A stretch of DNA of 45,597 nt from Phycisphaerae bacterium (GTDB taxonomy: Bacteria; Planctomycetota; Phycisphaerae; Sedimentisphaerales; Anaerobacaceae), in contig JADHXR010000049.1 of the NCBI GenBank assembly GCA_016782865.1, forward strand, positions 1 to 45,597. Direction: 5' to 3'. The notes below the pieces were generated by a model. It was not told the origin of the DNA and did no database searches. It was given only the letters and a program-made list of their open reading frames with translations. Below are positions 17,921 to 26,157 of the stretch, in pieces. Each line of letters begins with the position of its first letter. Position 1 is the first letter of the stretch. Both the position numbers and the translations under genes were made by a program.

Positions 17921-19515
17921 GTTGTCTTTCCTTCAGGAGTTCGATGTTCGGTCCAGCCCGTGCGATCGAGCCACCTGTCCATCTCAGCCGCCAGTTCATC
18001 GCGAACCGAACGGCATTTGGAGTCGTCGATCAAGTTCACCGTCTCGGCCGGGTCATCCCGGAGATTGTACAGGTATTCCAGGCGATTGCTGTAACGAATA
18101 TATTTCCAGCCCCGGCCCCGGATCATGAAGTCGCCTCTGGTGTCCGGCAGGACCTTCCGGCGGCCTTTGGGATTCGCTCTGACTCGCTCGGAAAAGGTGT
18201 ACTCTCTGACCTTGCCCCGCTCTTTCTCGCCTCTTAGATGCGGCGCGAGACTCGCGCCCTGAACCTGTTCGCCGACTGGATGGCCGGCCAGCTCCAGCAG
18301 CGTCGGCATAAAATCGGTTGAGTCAACCGCCCGTTCACTTACACGGGATTTGAACCTTCCGGGATAAGACATCAGAAGCGGCACGCGGACGATCTCCTCG
18401 TAGAAGGCCCTTGTGGATTTCCAGACCATGCCGTGTCCGCCCATCATGTCGCCGTGGTCGGCGGTGAAGACAACGACTGTGTTGTCGGCTTTGCCCGTCT
18501 GGCCCAGTGTCTTGAGGATTCTCCCGACCTGATCGTCTATTAGCTTCACCATCCCGTAATAGACGCGCAGGAACTCGCGCATGCCCGGTTCGCCGAGCGC
18601 GGCGATGATCTCCCGCCCCCAGTCCTTTTCAAAAAGCTCTTCCCGCACGTGCCGGTTCGCCGGCAGATCCAACTTCTCCGGATCGAAAGCCTCGTAATAT
18701 GGTGACGGCACAACATTGGGGTCATGGGGCCAGACAAACGAGCAGGTTATCATGAACGGGTTGTCATTGCTCTTGAGCGCCTTGAGCCTGTCGCATGTCA
18801 GATCCGCCACCTGCACGTCAAAACACTGCTCGATGGGCATCCTGAGCCTGCCCATCTTCGTAATGAAATCGGCGTATACCTTGTTCTTCCAGCGGTCGCC
18901 GATTGCCTCGACCTGCCTGCGATAAGCCGGCGCAATATCAACAGGCAAGGCCCAGGCGTACCAGTCCATCCAGGTGGCTCTGTCCCGGCGTCTGACCTCG
19001 GCAAAAAACGGATCCATCTTCTGCTTGTATTCGGCGCCCGAGCGGAACATGTCCGGGTAATATGGAAGATCGTCTCCTTCGAGATGCCACTTGCCGTAAT
19101 GGTGGGTCTCATACCCCGCATGATTGAGCAGCTTTTCGGTCGTACAATCCGACGGATTAATGCCCTGCTGGCCTCTCGGATTGACGTTCAGAACAATGCC
19201 GTGAGCATGCGGATACATCCCCGTAATGATGGATGCCCGAGTGGGCGAGCAATACGGTGTCGTACACGTGGCTTGATTGAAGCGAATGCCATTTTCGGCG
19301 ATTCGGTCAATGTTGGGTGTGGGCACCGGGCCGCCGTAGCAGCTCAGGGCATGTGCGCTTAATTGATCGCACATTATGAACAGGATGTTGGGCCTTTTCG
19401 TCGCACCGGGCTTTGCGAGCAACGCATCAGGCTGCAAAAAGACGCCCCCCAGCGCCGCCGTTGCGAGCCCCGCGGCTCTGAGAAACTCTCGTCTTGTCTG
19501 TTTTCGCACAGGCAT
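17917..19515 (-). CDS. type I sulfatase, Tat-exported
   Basis: This formylglycine-dependent sulfatase should remove sulfate esters from a glycan or other substrate in the periplasm. From the ATG at 19515 (GAGGAG five bases upstream; the GTG at 19521 is also open) it has 532 residues. A twin-arginine signal TRREFLRAAG is at 7-16. Metal-binding Asp50 lies in IMCDQLS, and the modified cysteine is Cys89 in CSPTRASIITG, the S1 family signature. FTADHGDMMGGHGM supplies further metal ligands, and the C-terminal KYIRYSNRLEYLYNLRDDPAE is typical. It lies 11 bases after the permease gene and overlaps the VCBS gene by four bases. The substrate is unknown. No maturation (FGE) gene is in the window. Confidence 0.92.
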   Translation of the reverse strand: MPVRKQTRREFLRAAGLATAALGGVFLQPDALLAKPGATKRPNILFIMCDQLSAHALSCYGGPVPTPNIDRIAENGIRFNQATCTTPYCSPTRASIITGMYPHAHGIVLNVNPRGQQGINPSDCTTEKLLNHAGYETHHYGKWHLEGDDLPYYPDMFRSGAEYKQKMDPFFAEVRRRDRATWMDWYAWALPVDIAPAYRRQVEAIGDRWKNKVYADFITKMGRLRMPIEQCFDVQVADLTCDRLKALKSNDNPFMITCSFVWPHDPNVVPSPYYEAFDPEKLDLPANRHVREELFEKDWGREIIAALGEPGMREFLRVYYGMVKLIDDQVGRILKTLGQTGKADNTVVVFTADHGDMMGGHGMVWKSTRAFYEEIVRVPLLMSYPGRFKSRVSERAVDSTDFMPTLLELAGHPVGEQVQGASLAPHLRGEKERGKVREYTFSERVRANPKGRRKVLPDTRGDFMIRGRGWKYIRYSNRLEYLYNLRDDPAETVNLIDDSKCRSVRDELAAEMDRWLDRTGWTEHRTPEGKTT

Positions 19516-19526
19516 TCGCACTCCTC

Positions 19527-20585
19527 TTAGGCTCTGTCGGACTTACCTGCCGTCTGTTCCGGTTCGTGACGTTTGAACAAGGCCTTACCTACAATTGCAT
19601 AGCCCAGCACGGCCAGCAGAACTACCGCCGCTGCGTACTTGACCTCGCTCGGCAACATCCAGCCCGGCCGGGCCACCACGTCAAATTCCAGACCTGACGC
19701 GAAATAGTCGAGCAGCATGCCACTGACCAGAGCACAGCCAGCAACAGTCACAATATACGCCAGGGCCGTTCTTCGGCCCATAGTCTTCCAGATAGTCGCA
19801 AACGACGCCGCATTTGTCGCCGGACCCGTCATCAGAAATACTAACGCCGCCCCCGGCGACAATCCCTTCAATATCAAAGCCGCCGCCACGGGGACCGACG
19901 CCGTCGCACAGACATAAACGGGTATGCCCAGGAACATCATCACTACCATAGCGAAAATGCCCGTACCCAGTTTCTCGGCGAAGTAACCCTCCGGAACAAA
20001 TGCCGATATCAGCGCCGCCACGGCAAGCCCCACCAGCATCGCCTTGCCTATGTCGCGAGGCAGGGTAACAAATCCATACTTCATCCCCCGGCTGAACTTG
20101 CCACTCTTGCCTTCGGCCTGGCAGCATTCCTCCGTGCACCTTTCGCCCTGTTCGTTCTCGCCGCTCTGCCTGTGCGTCAGGACGTCAACCAGGCCGCCGC
20201 CAACCATGCCGGTAGCGAATGCCGCCACAGGCCTGAAAATTGCAAAGATCGGTCCCAGGAGACTTAACGTGACAAAAATGCTGTCTACACCGGTCTGCGG
20301 CGTAGAAAGCAGGAACGATATCGTTGCTCCCTTGCTTGCGCCGTGTTTGTGCAAGGACATCGCCACCGGGATGACTCCGCACGAGCATAAGGGAAGCGGG
20401 ACGCCGAAGACCGACGCCTTCAACAGCGGCCACACCCCCCTGCCGCCAAGATGCCGCTCTACGAAGCTCTGGGAGATCAGCACAGACAGCAGGCCGGCCA
20501 CGAAGAAGCCAAACAGAAGATATGGTGACATTTCGGCCACCGTGGCCCAAAACTCCGCCGCAATTAACATGGTATACTCAACCAT
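19527..20585 (-). CDS. permease, SO_0444/DUF318-like metal(loid) efflux family
   Basis: The 352-residue membrane protein has about eight to ten helices in two halves, each with a related motif: VPLPLCSCGVIPVAMSLHKHGASKGATISF (Cys67, Cys69) and IPVYVCATASVPVAAALILKG. This fits the DUF318 permease family, whose SO_0444 branch is annotated as a Cu/Zn efflux transporter and whose ArsP branch exports organoarsenicals. A cytoplasmic loop with a cysteine cluster CTEECC (150-155) could bind soft metals. It follows the ferredoxin gene by 25 bases and precedes the sulfatase by 11, so it is transcribed with them. Metal export is inferred from family. Its link to the haem protein upstream is unclear; it could protect or supply metals for redox enzymes. 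Confidence 0.8.
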   Translation of the reverse strand: MVEYTMLIAAEFWATVAEMSPYLLFGFFVAGLLSVLISQSFVERHLGGRGVWPLLKASVFGVPLPLCSCGVIPVAMSLHKHGASKGATISFLLSTPQTGVDSIFVTLSLLGPIFAIFRPVAAFATGMVGGGLVDVLTHRQSGENEQGERCTEECCQAEGKSGKFSRGMKYGFVTLPRDIGKAMLVGLAVAALISAFVPEGYFAEKLGTGIFAMVVMMFLGIPVYVCATASVPVAAALILKGLSPGAALVFLMTGPATNAASFATIWKTMGRRTALAYIVTVAGCALVSGMLLDYFASGLEFDVVARPGWMLPSEVKYAAAVVLLAVLGYAIVGKALFKRHEPEQTAGKSDRA

Positions 20586-20610
20586 TCCACCACTTGCCTC
20601 AAAGCACAGG

Positions 20611-21339
20611 TCAATCGTCTATTGTTTCAGTTTTGATCACTTTGCCCTTCAAATCAACCGTAACATCCTCGAAGGGCATCTTCACGCCACTGCGGGCGAT
20701 CGCCTCACGAGCGATATGTGTGAGCCCGAAACAGCATGGCACTTCCATATGAACTACCGTCAGGCTTCTAAGCTTGTTCGCCTTCAGTATCGCCGCGACC
20801 TTCTCGATGTACTGCCCGCTGTCGTCCAGCTTCGGACAGCCCACAGCAACACTGTGACCGGCCAGGAGCCTGCTGTGGAAATCAGCCATGGCAAAGGGCA
20901 CACAATCAGCAACCAACAACAAATCGGTATCGGCAAAGCACGGCGCATTCGGCGAAAGCAGCATCAATTGCACGGGCCAGTGGCTCAACTGTGACCGAAC
21001 ATCGGCCGTCTGCCCATCCGGCGCCGCGTCCTCCGGCTCCATCTGCCGGGCGGCAATTCCCGGACACTGAAAGCTGGCCTGGGCCTTTTCCTTCTGCTGC
21101 TGCGCCAGATGCGCTTCGGTCGCCTTCTCATCAAATTCGGCGGCTTCCCGCTGTTCGACAGTGATAGCATCCTCGGGACAATGCCCGAGACAGGCGCCGA
21201 GCCCGTCACAATAGACTTCACTGATCAGCTTTGCTTTGCCGTCAACTATTTCAATTGCGCCCTCGGCGCAGGCTGTGACACACTGTCCACATCCGTTGCA
21301 TTTGTCTTCGTCGATTATAACTATGTTCCGTAATGCCAT
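20611..21339 (-). CDS. 2[4Fe-4S] ferredoxin, FrdX-like
   Basis: The N-terminal 65 residues hold two cluster sites, CNGCGQCVTAC and CDGLGACLGHC, with flanking EGAIEIVDGKAKL and PEDAITV. The remaining 170 residues carry further conserved-looking cysteines (FQCPG, NAPCF, ADCVPFA, VGCPKLDD, VPCCFGL) that could hold another cofactor. From memory this two-part, roughly 240-residue protein matches FrdX-type ferredoxins often encoded beside hydroxylamine reductase (Hcp) in nitrosative-stress operons. Here it lies 61 bases after an octahaem HAO-like gene instead. It is cytoplasmic, with no signal peptide. A role in supplying electrons for nitrogen-oxide detoxification is inferred from that precedent and context. 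Confidence 0.75.
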   Translation of the reverse strand: MALRNIVIIDEDKCNGCGQCVTACAEGAIEIVDGKAKLISEVYCDGLGACLGHCPEDAITVEQREAAEFDEKATEAHLAQQQKEKAQASFQCPGIAARQMEPEDAAPDGQTADVRSQLSHWPVQLMLLSPNAPCFADTDLLLVADCVPFAMADFHSRLLAGHSVAVGCPKLDDSGQYIEKVAAILKANKLRSLTVVHMEVPCCFGLTHIAREAIARSGVKMPFEDVTVDLKGKVIKTETIDD

Positions 21340-21400
21340 TGCAGGCTCTCCAAAAAATCGGCCGACCGGGCTATACGCTCCGGCGACTTGGACAATTCAA

Positions 21401-22759
21401 TCATTTACCTCCGCCAAAGTCCGGTTTCGTCGTATCGCCCCCGGATCCTTTGACATCGAACAGCTTTGCCGGCTTTCCGCTCTCAAGAAGCTTCTCGACC
21501 TTTTCCTCGATCGCCATGACGCGTTTCTTAAGATCGTAGAAACCATGCCACCAAGCGTAGTCGGGCGCCATCATGGCAGAGCCGAACCGAGCCCTCCTGC
21601 CCTCATGGTGCCACAGCTCATACATCTCGATCTCGAGTTCCTCGTCGAGGGCCCTGTCCTTGTTGAGCAGTTTCTTGTCATACAGATCATCAATCAATTT
21701 CTTCATCGGCTTGTAGTACGTATCGTTGTAATTGGCTACAACCGCATCCAGCCGCGTGAAATGCGCCTCAGCCCAGCTCCGCGAGTGACAGACCACACAT
21801 ACCTTCGTCATCTTTTCCCGCTCAACCTTCCAGTCGGTGTGCGCAGGCCATGGCTTGAAATCGCCGGGTCTGACCGTGAGCGGCGCCTGAGTCTCCCAGG
21901 CCAGGCGTTCGGTAACATCGTGCGTGGTCGGCACGCCGTTGATACCGGACATGTGACAGACCGAGCACGTCGGGGCGCGGTAGTCAACGCCTGCCGTCCA
22001 CATCCCCGGGGCGGCATCCCAATCCCACGAATCGCCCTCGGTGTGATAAATCGCCCCGTGTTTGGACTCGTTGTAGATCTCGATCTGCGGGTGATCGGGT
22101 CCCAGGTGGCACTGCCCGCAGGCCTCGGGCCTTCGAGCCTCGGCGATGGAGAAAGCGTGCCTGGTATGACAACTCGAACAACTGCCCTTGCTGCCGTCGG
22201 GATTGATCCTGCCCACTCCGACGTTGGGCCATGCATTAGCGTCGAACTTGCCGTCCTTGACCTCAACTACGGTGCCGTGGCAGGCATAGCAGCCAGTGGT
22301 CCTTTCGATCTCGTTGTTGAGCCCGTGATTGAGCCACGGATCGATCTTCCAAATAAGCTCAAGCGTATTGGCGTGCTTGCTGCGAGAATACTCGGCCGCT
22401 TCGCTCGGATGACATCGCGAACAATCCTTCGGCGAGACGATCGCACTGATCCTGGTCTTGTCGTAATCGAGGTGACCAATGCTCACGTCGGCGTCAGCCG
22501 GGCCGGCGGCATGGCAGTCAAGACAGGTCACATTGGCATGGGCATGTCGACTGCCGGCCCAGTCTGCCACAATCCCTGCGCTTTCCTTGGCATGGCACTC
22601 GATGCATCCTTTGGCAACTTGCGAGACACCTCTTTCAACCCGATATTCCTTGAGCTGCACCGGGTCAAGCTGCGACGATTGCTCGGCCCGACCGACCACG
22701 GACCCAACAGCAATGACGACTGCTGCAACAACGGATATTTCACTCCTTCGCAACTCCAT
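21401..22759 (-). CDS. octahaem c-type cytochrome, hydroxylamine oxidoreductase (HAO)-like
   Basis: The 452-residue mature frame begins at the ATG at 22759, which has AAGGATGAG upstream and a signal peptide (ISVVAAVVIAVGSVVG); the longer frame to 22855 overlaps the upstream gene. Eight CXXCH motifs are present: CIECH (52-56), CLDCH, CSRCH, CYACH, CSSCH, CGQCH, CSVCH and CVVCH. Spacing, ESKHGAIY and the late PDYAWWHGFYDLKKRV segment (about 399) fit the HAO-like octahaem family, where haem 4 (CYACH here) is the catalytic P460-type site. Members oxidise hydroxylamine or hydrazine, or reduce nitrite and hydroxylamine. Which direction applies depends on a cross-linking tyrosine I cannot place without alignment. 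No C-terminal anchor is seen. An NrfH-like fragment precedes it, as in haoA/cycX pairs of Campylobacterota. Confidence 0.87.
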   Translation of the reverse strand: MELRRSEISVVAAVVIAVGSVVGRAEQSSQLDPVQLKEYRVERGVSQVAKGCIECHAKESAGIVADWAGSRHAHANVTCLDCHAAGPADADVSIGHLDYDKTRISAIVSPKDCSRCHPSEAAEYSRSKHANTLELIWKIDPWLNHGLNNEIERTTGCYACHGTVVEVKDGKFDANAWPNVGVGRINPDGSKGSCSSCHTRHAFSIAEARRPEACGQCHLGPDHPQIEIYNESKHGAIYHTEGDSWDWDAAPGMWTAGVDYRAPTCSVCHMSGINGVPTTHDVTERLAWETQAPLTVRPGDFKPWPAHTDWKVEREKMTKVCVVCHSRSWAEAHFTRLDAVVANYNDTYYKPMKKLIDDLYDKKLLNKDRALDEELEIEMYELWHHEGRRARFGSAMMAPDYAWWHGFYDLKKRVMAIEEKVEKLLESGKPAKLFDVKGSGGDTTKPDFGGGK

Positions 22760-22778
22760 ATTCTCATCCTTTCCGTAC

Positions 22779-23042
22779 TCATTGTGAAAACAGTTTTGTT
22801 TCACGTTCGTGACCGGCGTTTTCATGGCAGTCGACACATTTGAATTCGCCGCCACGGGGTGGATTCAACACCTCGGCGTGCGCCGTCCTTGCCCCGGGAC
22901 TGTCGGGCTTGGCCAACAGGTCGTCGTGACAGTGCAGGCAACGCTCGTTTGGAATTTTCTCCAGAACTCGTTTGCGCAGCTCTTCGATTTCGTACTCGCC
23001 GCCCAGGTAGTGCTTATAGACGTCCTTGCCGCTATTCGTCAC
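22779..23042 (-). pseudogene. NrfH/CycX-like cytochrome c, C-terminal half only
   Basis: The 87-codon frame matches the second half of the NapC/NrfH family: SGKDVYKHYLGG, then CLHCHDDLL and CVDCHENAGH as haems 3 and 4. A complete NrfH has about 150-190 residues, an N-terminal membrane anchor and four haems. Here the anchor and haems 1 and 2 are absent, and no frame upstream supplies them. An in-frame TGA lies about 12 codons before the GTG at 23042. The product would have no signal peptide and could not receive haem, so I call it a 5'-truncated remnant. The GTG overlaps the stop of the small ORF upstream (GTGA), and the HAO-like ATG lies 19 bases after its stop. Confidence 0.7.
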
Positions 23043-23191
23043 GTCCCTGGGCCTCCACAGCAGCAGACATCGTCACGGCCAAGAGCCTTGGCCGTACTTG
23101 AAGCACTACCATGCCATTCTCTATCAACAAACTCTTCCAGCACGACAGGACTATCCCCAGCAGCAGCTTCTTCGCTCAAATCTCTTGCCAT
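23039..23191 (-). CDS. possible small protein with a C-terminal CCCGGPGT tail
   Basis: From the ATG at 23191 the frame encodes 50 residues: an acidic N-terminal part (MARDLSEEAAAGDSPVVLEEFVD) and a short glycine/cysteine tail, DVCCCGGPGT. The stop overlaps the GTG of the NrfH remnant by four bases. There is no clear ribosome binding site. The layout (acidic leader, cysteine-rich end) is reminiscent of a modified-peptide precursor, but no modifying enzyme is nearby and I do not recognise it. It may instead be DNA brought in by the event that cut the NrfH gene. An upstream ATG at 23263 is also in frame. Confidence 0.3.
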   Translation of the reverse strand: MARDLSEEAAAGDSPVVLEEFVDREWHGSASSTAKALGRDDVCCCGGPGT

Positions 23192-23202
23192 AGGCAAGCT
23201 AC

Positions 23203-23230
23203 TTGACTGAAGTATCCTAAAATATGTCAA
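23203..23230 (-). promoter_or_regulatory. TTGAC-N18-GTCAA inverted repeat, possible operator
   Basis: TTGAC at 23203-23207 and GTCAA at 23226-23230 form an inverted pair (six of seven bases when extended by two) starting 12 bases upstream of the small ORF. The half-sites resemble those of CRP/FNR-type regulators such as HcpR, which controls hydroxylamine and NO stress genes, but known HcpR sites have a four-base gap rather than 18. It could be a different regulator or chance. Confidence 0.25.
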
Positions 23231-23477
23231 TTTTGTACACATCTTTTGCAGAATGAATCTCACTTTCCAGGCGAAAGTTGTCGGTATTCAAATGCTGAAC
23301 CTGGTGAGATTATCTCGAAATTGAGGTCAAATTGCGGTATTATAAGACGTGAGGTCTGCAGGAGTGGTTCAGTAAGGTTTATATGGGATACCCCGGATAA
23401 TTATGAAAGGCAAAACCGGGCCTAATGGAACGTTGGCGGGAAGCACTCTCACTTAAGAGACGAGGCGACCCGTCATA
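23231..23477. other. intergenic, no gene recognised
   Basis: Between the divergent minus-strand operon and the prepilin remnant. It should contain the promoter of the minus-strand operon, but no convincing -35/-10 pair was found. Confidence 0.35.
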
Positions 23478-23656
23478 CTCAAACCGAAGGGTTTTACCTT
23501 AATAGAGCTTCTGGTGGTGATCGCGATTATCGCGCTGTTATGGCGATATTGGTCCCCGTCCTGAGTACGACCAGGAAACAGGTGCAGGCAACCGCATGCA
23601 TTGCGGCGTTAAAGCAGTGGGGCTTATGCTATCAGCTATATGCGGCGGATTATGAT
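23478..23656 (+). pseudogene. frameshifted prepilin-like gene remnant
   Basis: The codons read [21 protein letters not shown] up to about 23537; the frame is then lost at GCGCTGTTATGGCG, where one base appears missing, and resumes in the next frame as MAILVPVLSTTRKQVQATACIAALKQWGLCYQLYAADYD. This is the N-terminal third of the same prepilin-like family as the gene at 1438. There is no start codon in the first frame: a stop lies shortly upstream. After YAADYD at 23656 the sequence no longer resembles the family. It is a decayed, 3'-truncated copy. Confidence 0.75.
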
Positions 23657-23875
23657 CTAAAGCAAGTCTCAGTAGAGATCCTTGAAATGGTGATGCTCGA
23701 CAGTCAGTTTCCAGGAAAGAAATTACATTTTTTGCGCAGCCTGCGAAATTTCGCGGTGATTCTATTACAGAGGCCATTGACGAACAAGCTTTGATGATGT
23801 TTTGAAGGTTAGTGATTGGTGACAATCGAATCATTGTAGTTCCTTCGAAAGAAGGTCAAGAAAGGCAGGTGAAAC

Positions 23876-25042
23876 GTGAAATGGTTGAATCGTAGTAAAG
23901 CCAGAGATTTCAAATCGATTTTGACTGGTCTGGTATTCGGTGGGCTTCTGGTTTGGACTACGGCAAGCCTGGCAGCGGAAGACACCTGGACGTACAAAGC
24001 CGATATGCCAACTGCTCGAGGTTTTGTGTCTGGCTGTGTCTCCGAGGGGAGAATCTACGTCATCGGCGGATTCCCGACTCATTACTCCGTCACATCCGCT
24101 GTTGAAATGTATGATCCAACAACTAATGCATGGACCAGAATGGCTAATATGCCATCCGGGCGATGTGGTCATGCAGCCCGCACCTTTGATGGCAAAATCT
24201 ATGTATTTGGAGGAACGAGCCCCGATCCGTATTCTACAGCCAAGAAGAACGTCTATGTTTACGACCCGCAGACAGACACCTGGACTCAGAAAGCTGATAT
24301 GCCATATGCAAATGCGTTATGCGGCATCGCTGTTATCGATGACACGATCTATCTTGTCGGTGGCTCGCTCAGTGCATCGAGCGCAACGGTATCAACCTTA
24401 ATGGCCTATGACCCTGTGAAAGAATCGTGGGCCCGAAAGGCCGACATGCCTACATCTCGAGGTTGGCTGTCTGCCTGTGTCGTGGACGGGAAGATTTATG
24501 CGATTGGCGGGGCTCCACAGAATTATCAAGCGGGCTGCTATCAGAATGTCGAAGTTTATGACCCGTCAACGGATACCTGGACCCGCAAATCAGACATGCC
24601 GACAGCCCGTGCCGCTGTTGGTACCTGTGTTGTGAATGGAATAATATACGCAACCGGCGGTTTTTCACCTGGGGGTGTGTTCGCAGCTAATGAAATGTAT
24701 GATCCTGTTACGGACACATGGATTGCTAAATCTCCCATGCAACAAAAACGGCTTATGTCCTTCGTGGGCTCGGTTGCAGATAAAGTGTATGTAGTCGGGG
24801 GATCATATCCAGATTCTCAAGGTCAGCCGGTGATTCTTTCGACGGTGGAAGAGTATGACACTGGGTTTGTTGGCCCTACACCTGACTTCAATGATGATGG
24901 TATTGTCGATACCAAAGACCTCCTGTTACTCATCGAGTCTTGGGGGCAAGATGATCCACTTTGTGACATTGCTCCGCCGCCGGTTGGTGATGGAGTGGTG
25001 GATGCTTTGGACCTCGAGATTTTGATGAGCTACTGGGGATAA
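23876..25042 (+). CDS. secreted Kelch-repeat protein with dockerin-like C-terminus
   Basis: Translation starts at GTG 23876 behind AAGGCAGGTG. The 388-residue product has an N-terminal hydrophobic signal (SILTGLVFGGLLVWTTASLA) and six Kelch blades, each with the VYDPxTxTWTxKADMPTAR and IYVIGG pattern, forming a beta-propeller. The last 50 residues are two dockerin-like calcium loops, DFNDDGIVDTKDLLLLIESW and GDGVVDALDLEILMSYW. In Planctomycetota such tails are common on secreted proteins; cohesins are not evident here. The stop codon TAA at 25040-25042 is followed in the same frame by a LamG module that lacks its own start, so the gene is probably the first part of a longer protein cut by a nonsense change. 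Confidence 0.85.
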   Translation: MKWLNRSKARDFKSILTGLVFGGLLVWTTASLAAEDTWTYKADMPTARGFVSGCVSEGRIYVIGGFPTHYSVTSAVEMYDPTTNAWTRMANMPSGRCGHAARTFDGKIYVFGGTSPDPYSTAKKNVYVYDPQTDTWTQKADMPYANALCGIAVIDDTIYLVGGSLSASSATVSTLMAYDPVKESWARKADMPTSRGWLSACVVDGKIYAIGGAPQNYQAGCYQNVEVYDPSTDTWTRKSDMPTARAAVGTCVVNGIIYATGGFSPGGVFAANEMYDPVTDTWIAKSPMQQKRLMSFVGSVADKVYVVGGSYPDSQGQPVILSTVEEYDTGFVGPTPDFNDDGIVDTKDLLLLIESWGQDDPLCDIAPPPVGDGVVDALDLEILMSYWG

Positions 25043-25633
25043 GCTATCGCTGATCCCACACTGGTGGCACACTGGGCGCTGGATGAGACGGAAGGCGACA
25101 TCGCCTACGACAGCGCCGGTGTGAATGATGCCTTCGTATTTGGTGAACCTGTTTGGCACGCCGGCGGCGGGCAGATAGATGGCGCGGTTCAGTTGGATGG
25201 AGTAGATGATGTAATCATCGCTGGTCCGCCTCTGAATCCGGCAGACGGACCGTTCAGCGTTTTCGCCTGGGTCAAAGGCGGTGCTCCGGGACAGGCGATT
25301 ATCTCGGAGCCAAGCGGTGCAAACTGGCTATGTTTAGACCCCTCAACTGGTGAACTGAGGACGGAACTTACAAGTGCCGGACGGTCTGGCGGTCCCTTAC
25401 TATCTCAGACGAACATCACAGATGATGCATGGCATCGGGTAGGTCTCGTATGGAGTGGTTCTCACAGAGCACTGTACGTTGATGGTGTCACGGTGGCTGA
25501 AGACACCCAGGATCGTTTGCAAGGCTCAGGCAATAGCCTACACATCGGAACCGGCAGCGCTATGGCACCCGGAACCTACTTCTCCGGCCTGATCGACGAC
25601 GTTCGCATCTACAACCGCGCAGTGAGACCATAG
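25043..25633 (+). pseudogene. LamG module separated from the Kelch-dockerin gene by an in-frame TAA
   Basis: The frame continues past the TAA without a shift: AIADPTLVAHWALDETEGDIAYDSAG, then a LamG (concanavalin-like) domain with GAVQLDGVDDVI, FSVFAWVKGG, WHRVGLVWSG, ALYVDGV and the final GLIDDVRIYNRAV. The first possible start, GTG 25064, lies within the DPTLVAHW linker and has no ribosome binding site. A single C-to-T change (CAA to TAA) would explain the break. LamG modules bind sugars or proteins. Without readthrough this half is unlikely to be made. Confidence 0.7.
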
Positions 25634-26157
25634 GTGATTGAACAATGCCTCAAAGCGCAGGGGCCGTGGGCATTCCGCTATCAACCGAGTTCTGGACAAT
25701 AGTGCTACTGGAAGCGCCAAGGAATATTTCATATTAAATCAAGAAATCCCAGATCCAATATCACGGCTTATGGCATGCCACGTGACCGCCCCTGCGCTTG
25801 GGACTACTGTGAGAAAGTAAAAAGTAAAAAGGCAAAACAACCACGGATTTCACTGGTTGACACGGTTTTCTATTCACCACGAACGCACGACGAAATAGCA
25901 ATAATCATTTATCAATAATCAATTACGAGGACCCCATGCTTCCACCCTAACAGTGGTCCGATCTTCGGTTGACAAGCACACTGTGGCGCGTCCCGGATAT
26001 TTATCGCGCCGCCTACGTGGGCAAACAAAGGTTGAACGCCATACTGGACAAGCTGTTCCCGCTGGAGTAGTCTACGCAAGATAGTACGAATCGACACCGT
26101 ATCCCTATGGCTGGAAAGGAGCGGGTCATATCATTTAGCTGTTGAAAAGGAGATATC
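25634..26157. other. intergenic region with gene debris
   Basis: No complete gene is seen. A short frame near 26000-26070 (RIYRAAYVGKQRLNAILDKL then FPLE and a stop) looks like the C-terminus of a lost protein, which I cannot name. An inverted repeat at 25653-25799 is listed separately. AAAGGAGA at the right end is the ribosome binding site of the next gene. Confidence 0.4.
25653..25799. repeat. 12-bp inverted repeat with 123-bp spacer
   Basis: AAGCGCAGGGGC (25653-25664) and GCCCCTGCGCTT (25788-25799) are perfect inverted copies. The similarity extends weakly inward (CGTGGGCAT against ATGCCACGTG). It might bound a small degenerate mobile element or form a long hairpin. Confidence 0.4.

Noticed and set aside
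20044..20994. 316-codon plus-strand frame
   Set aside because: Opposes the permease and ferredoxin genes, both of which have clear family motifs.
21236..22843. 535-codon open frame on the plus strand
   Set aside because: It lies exactly opposite the octahaem gene, has no ribosome binding site or domain, and is rich in residues produced by antisense codons. The minus strand carries eight CXXCH motifs.
23220..23235. TTGACA on the minus strand as a -35 box
   Set aside because: No acceptable -10 box at 15-19 bases downstream.
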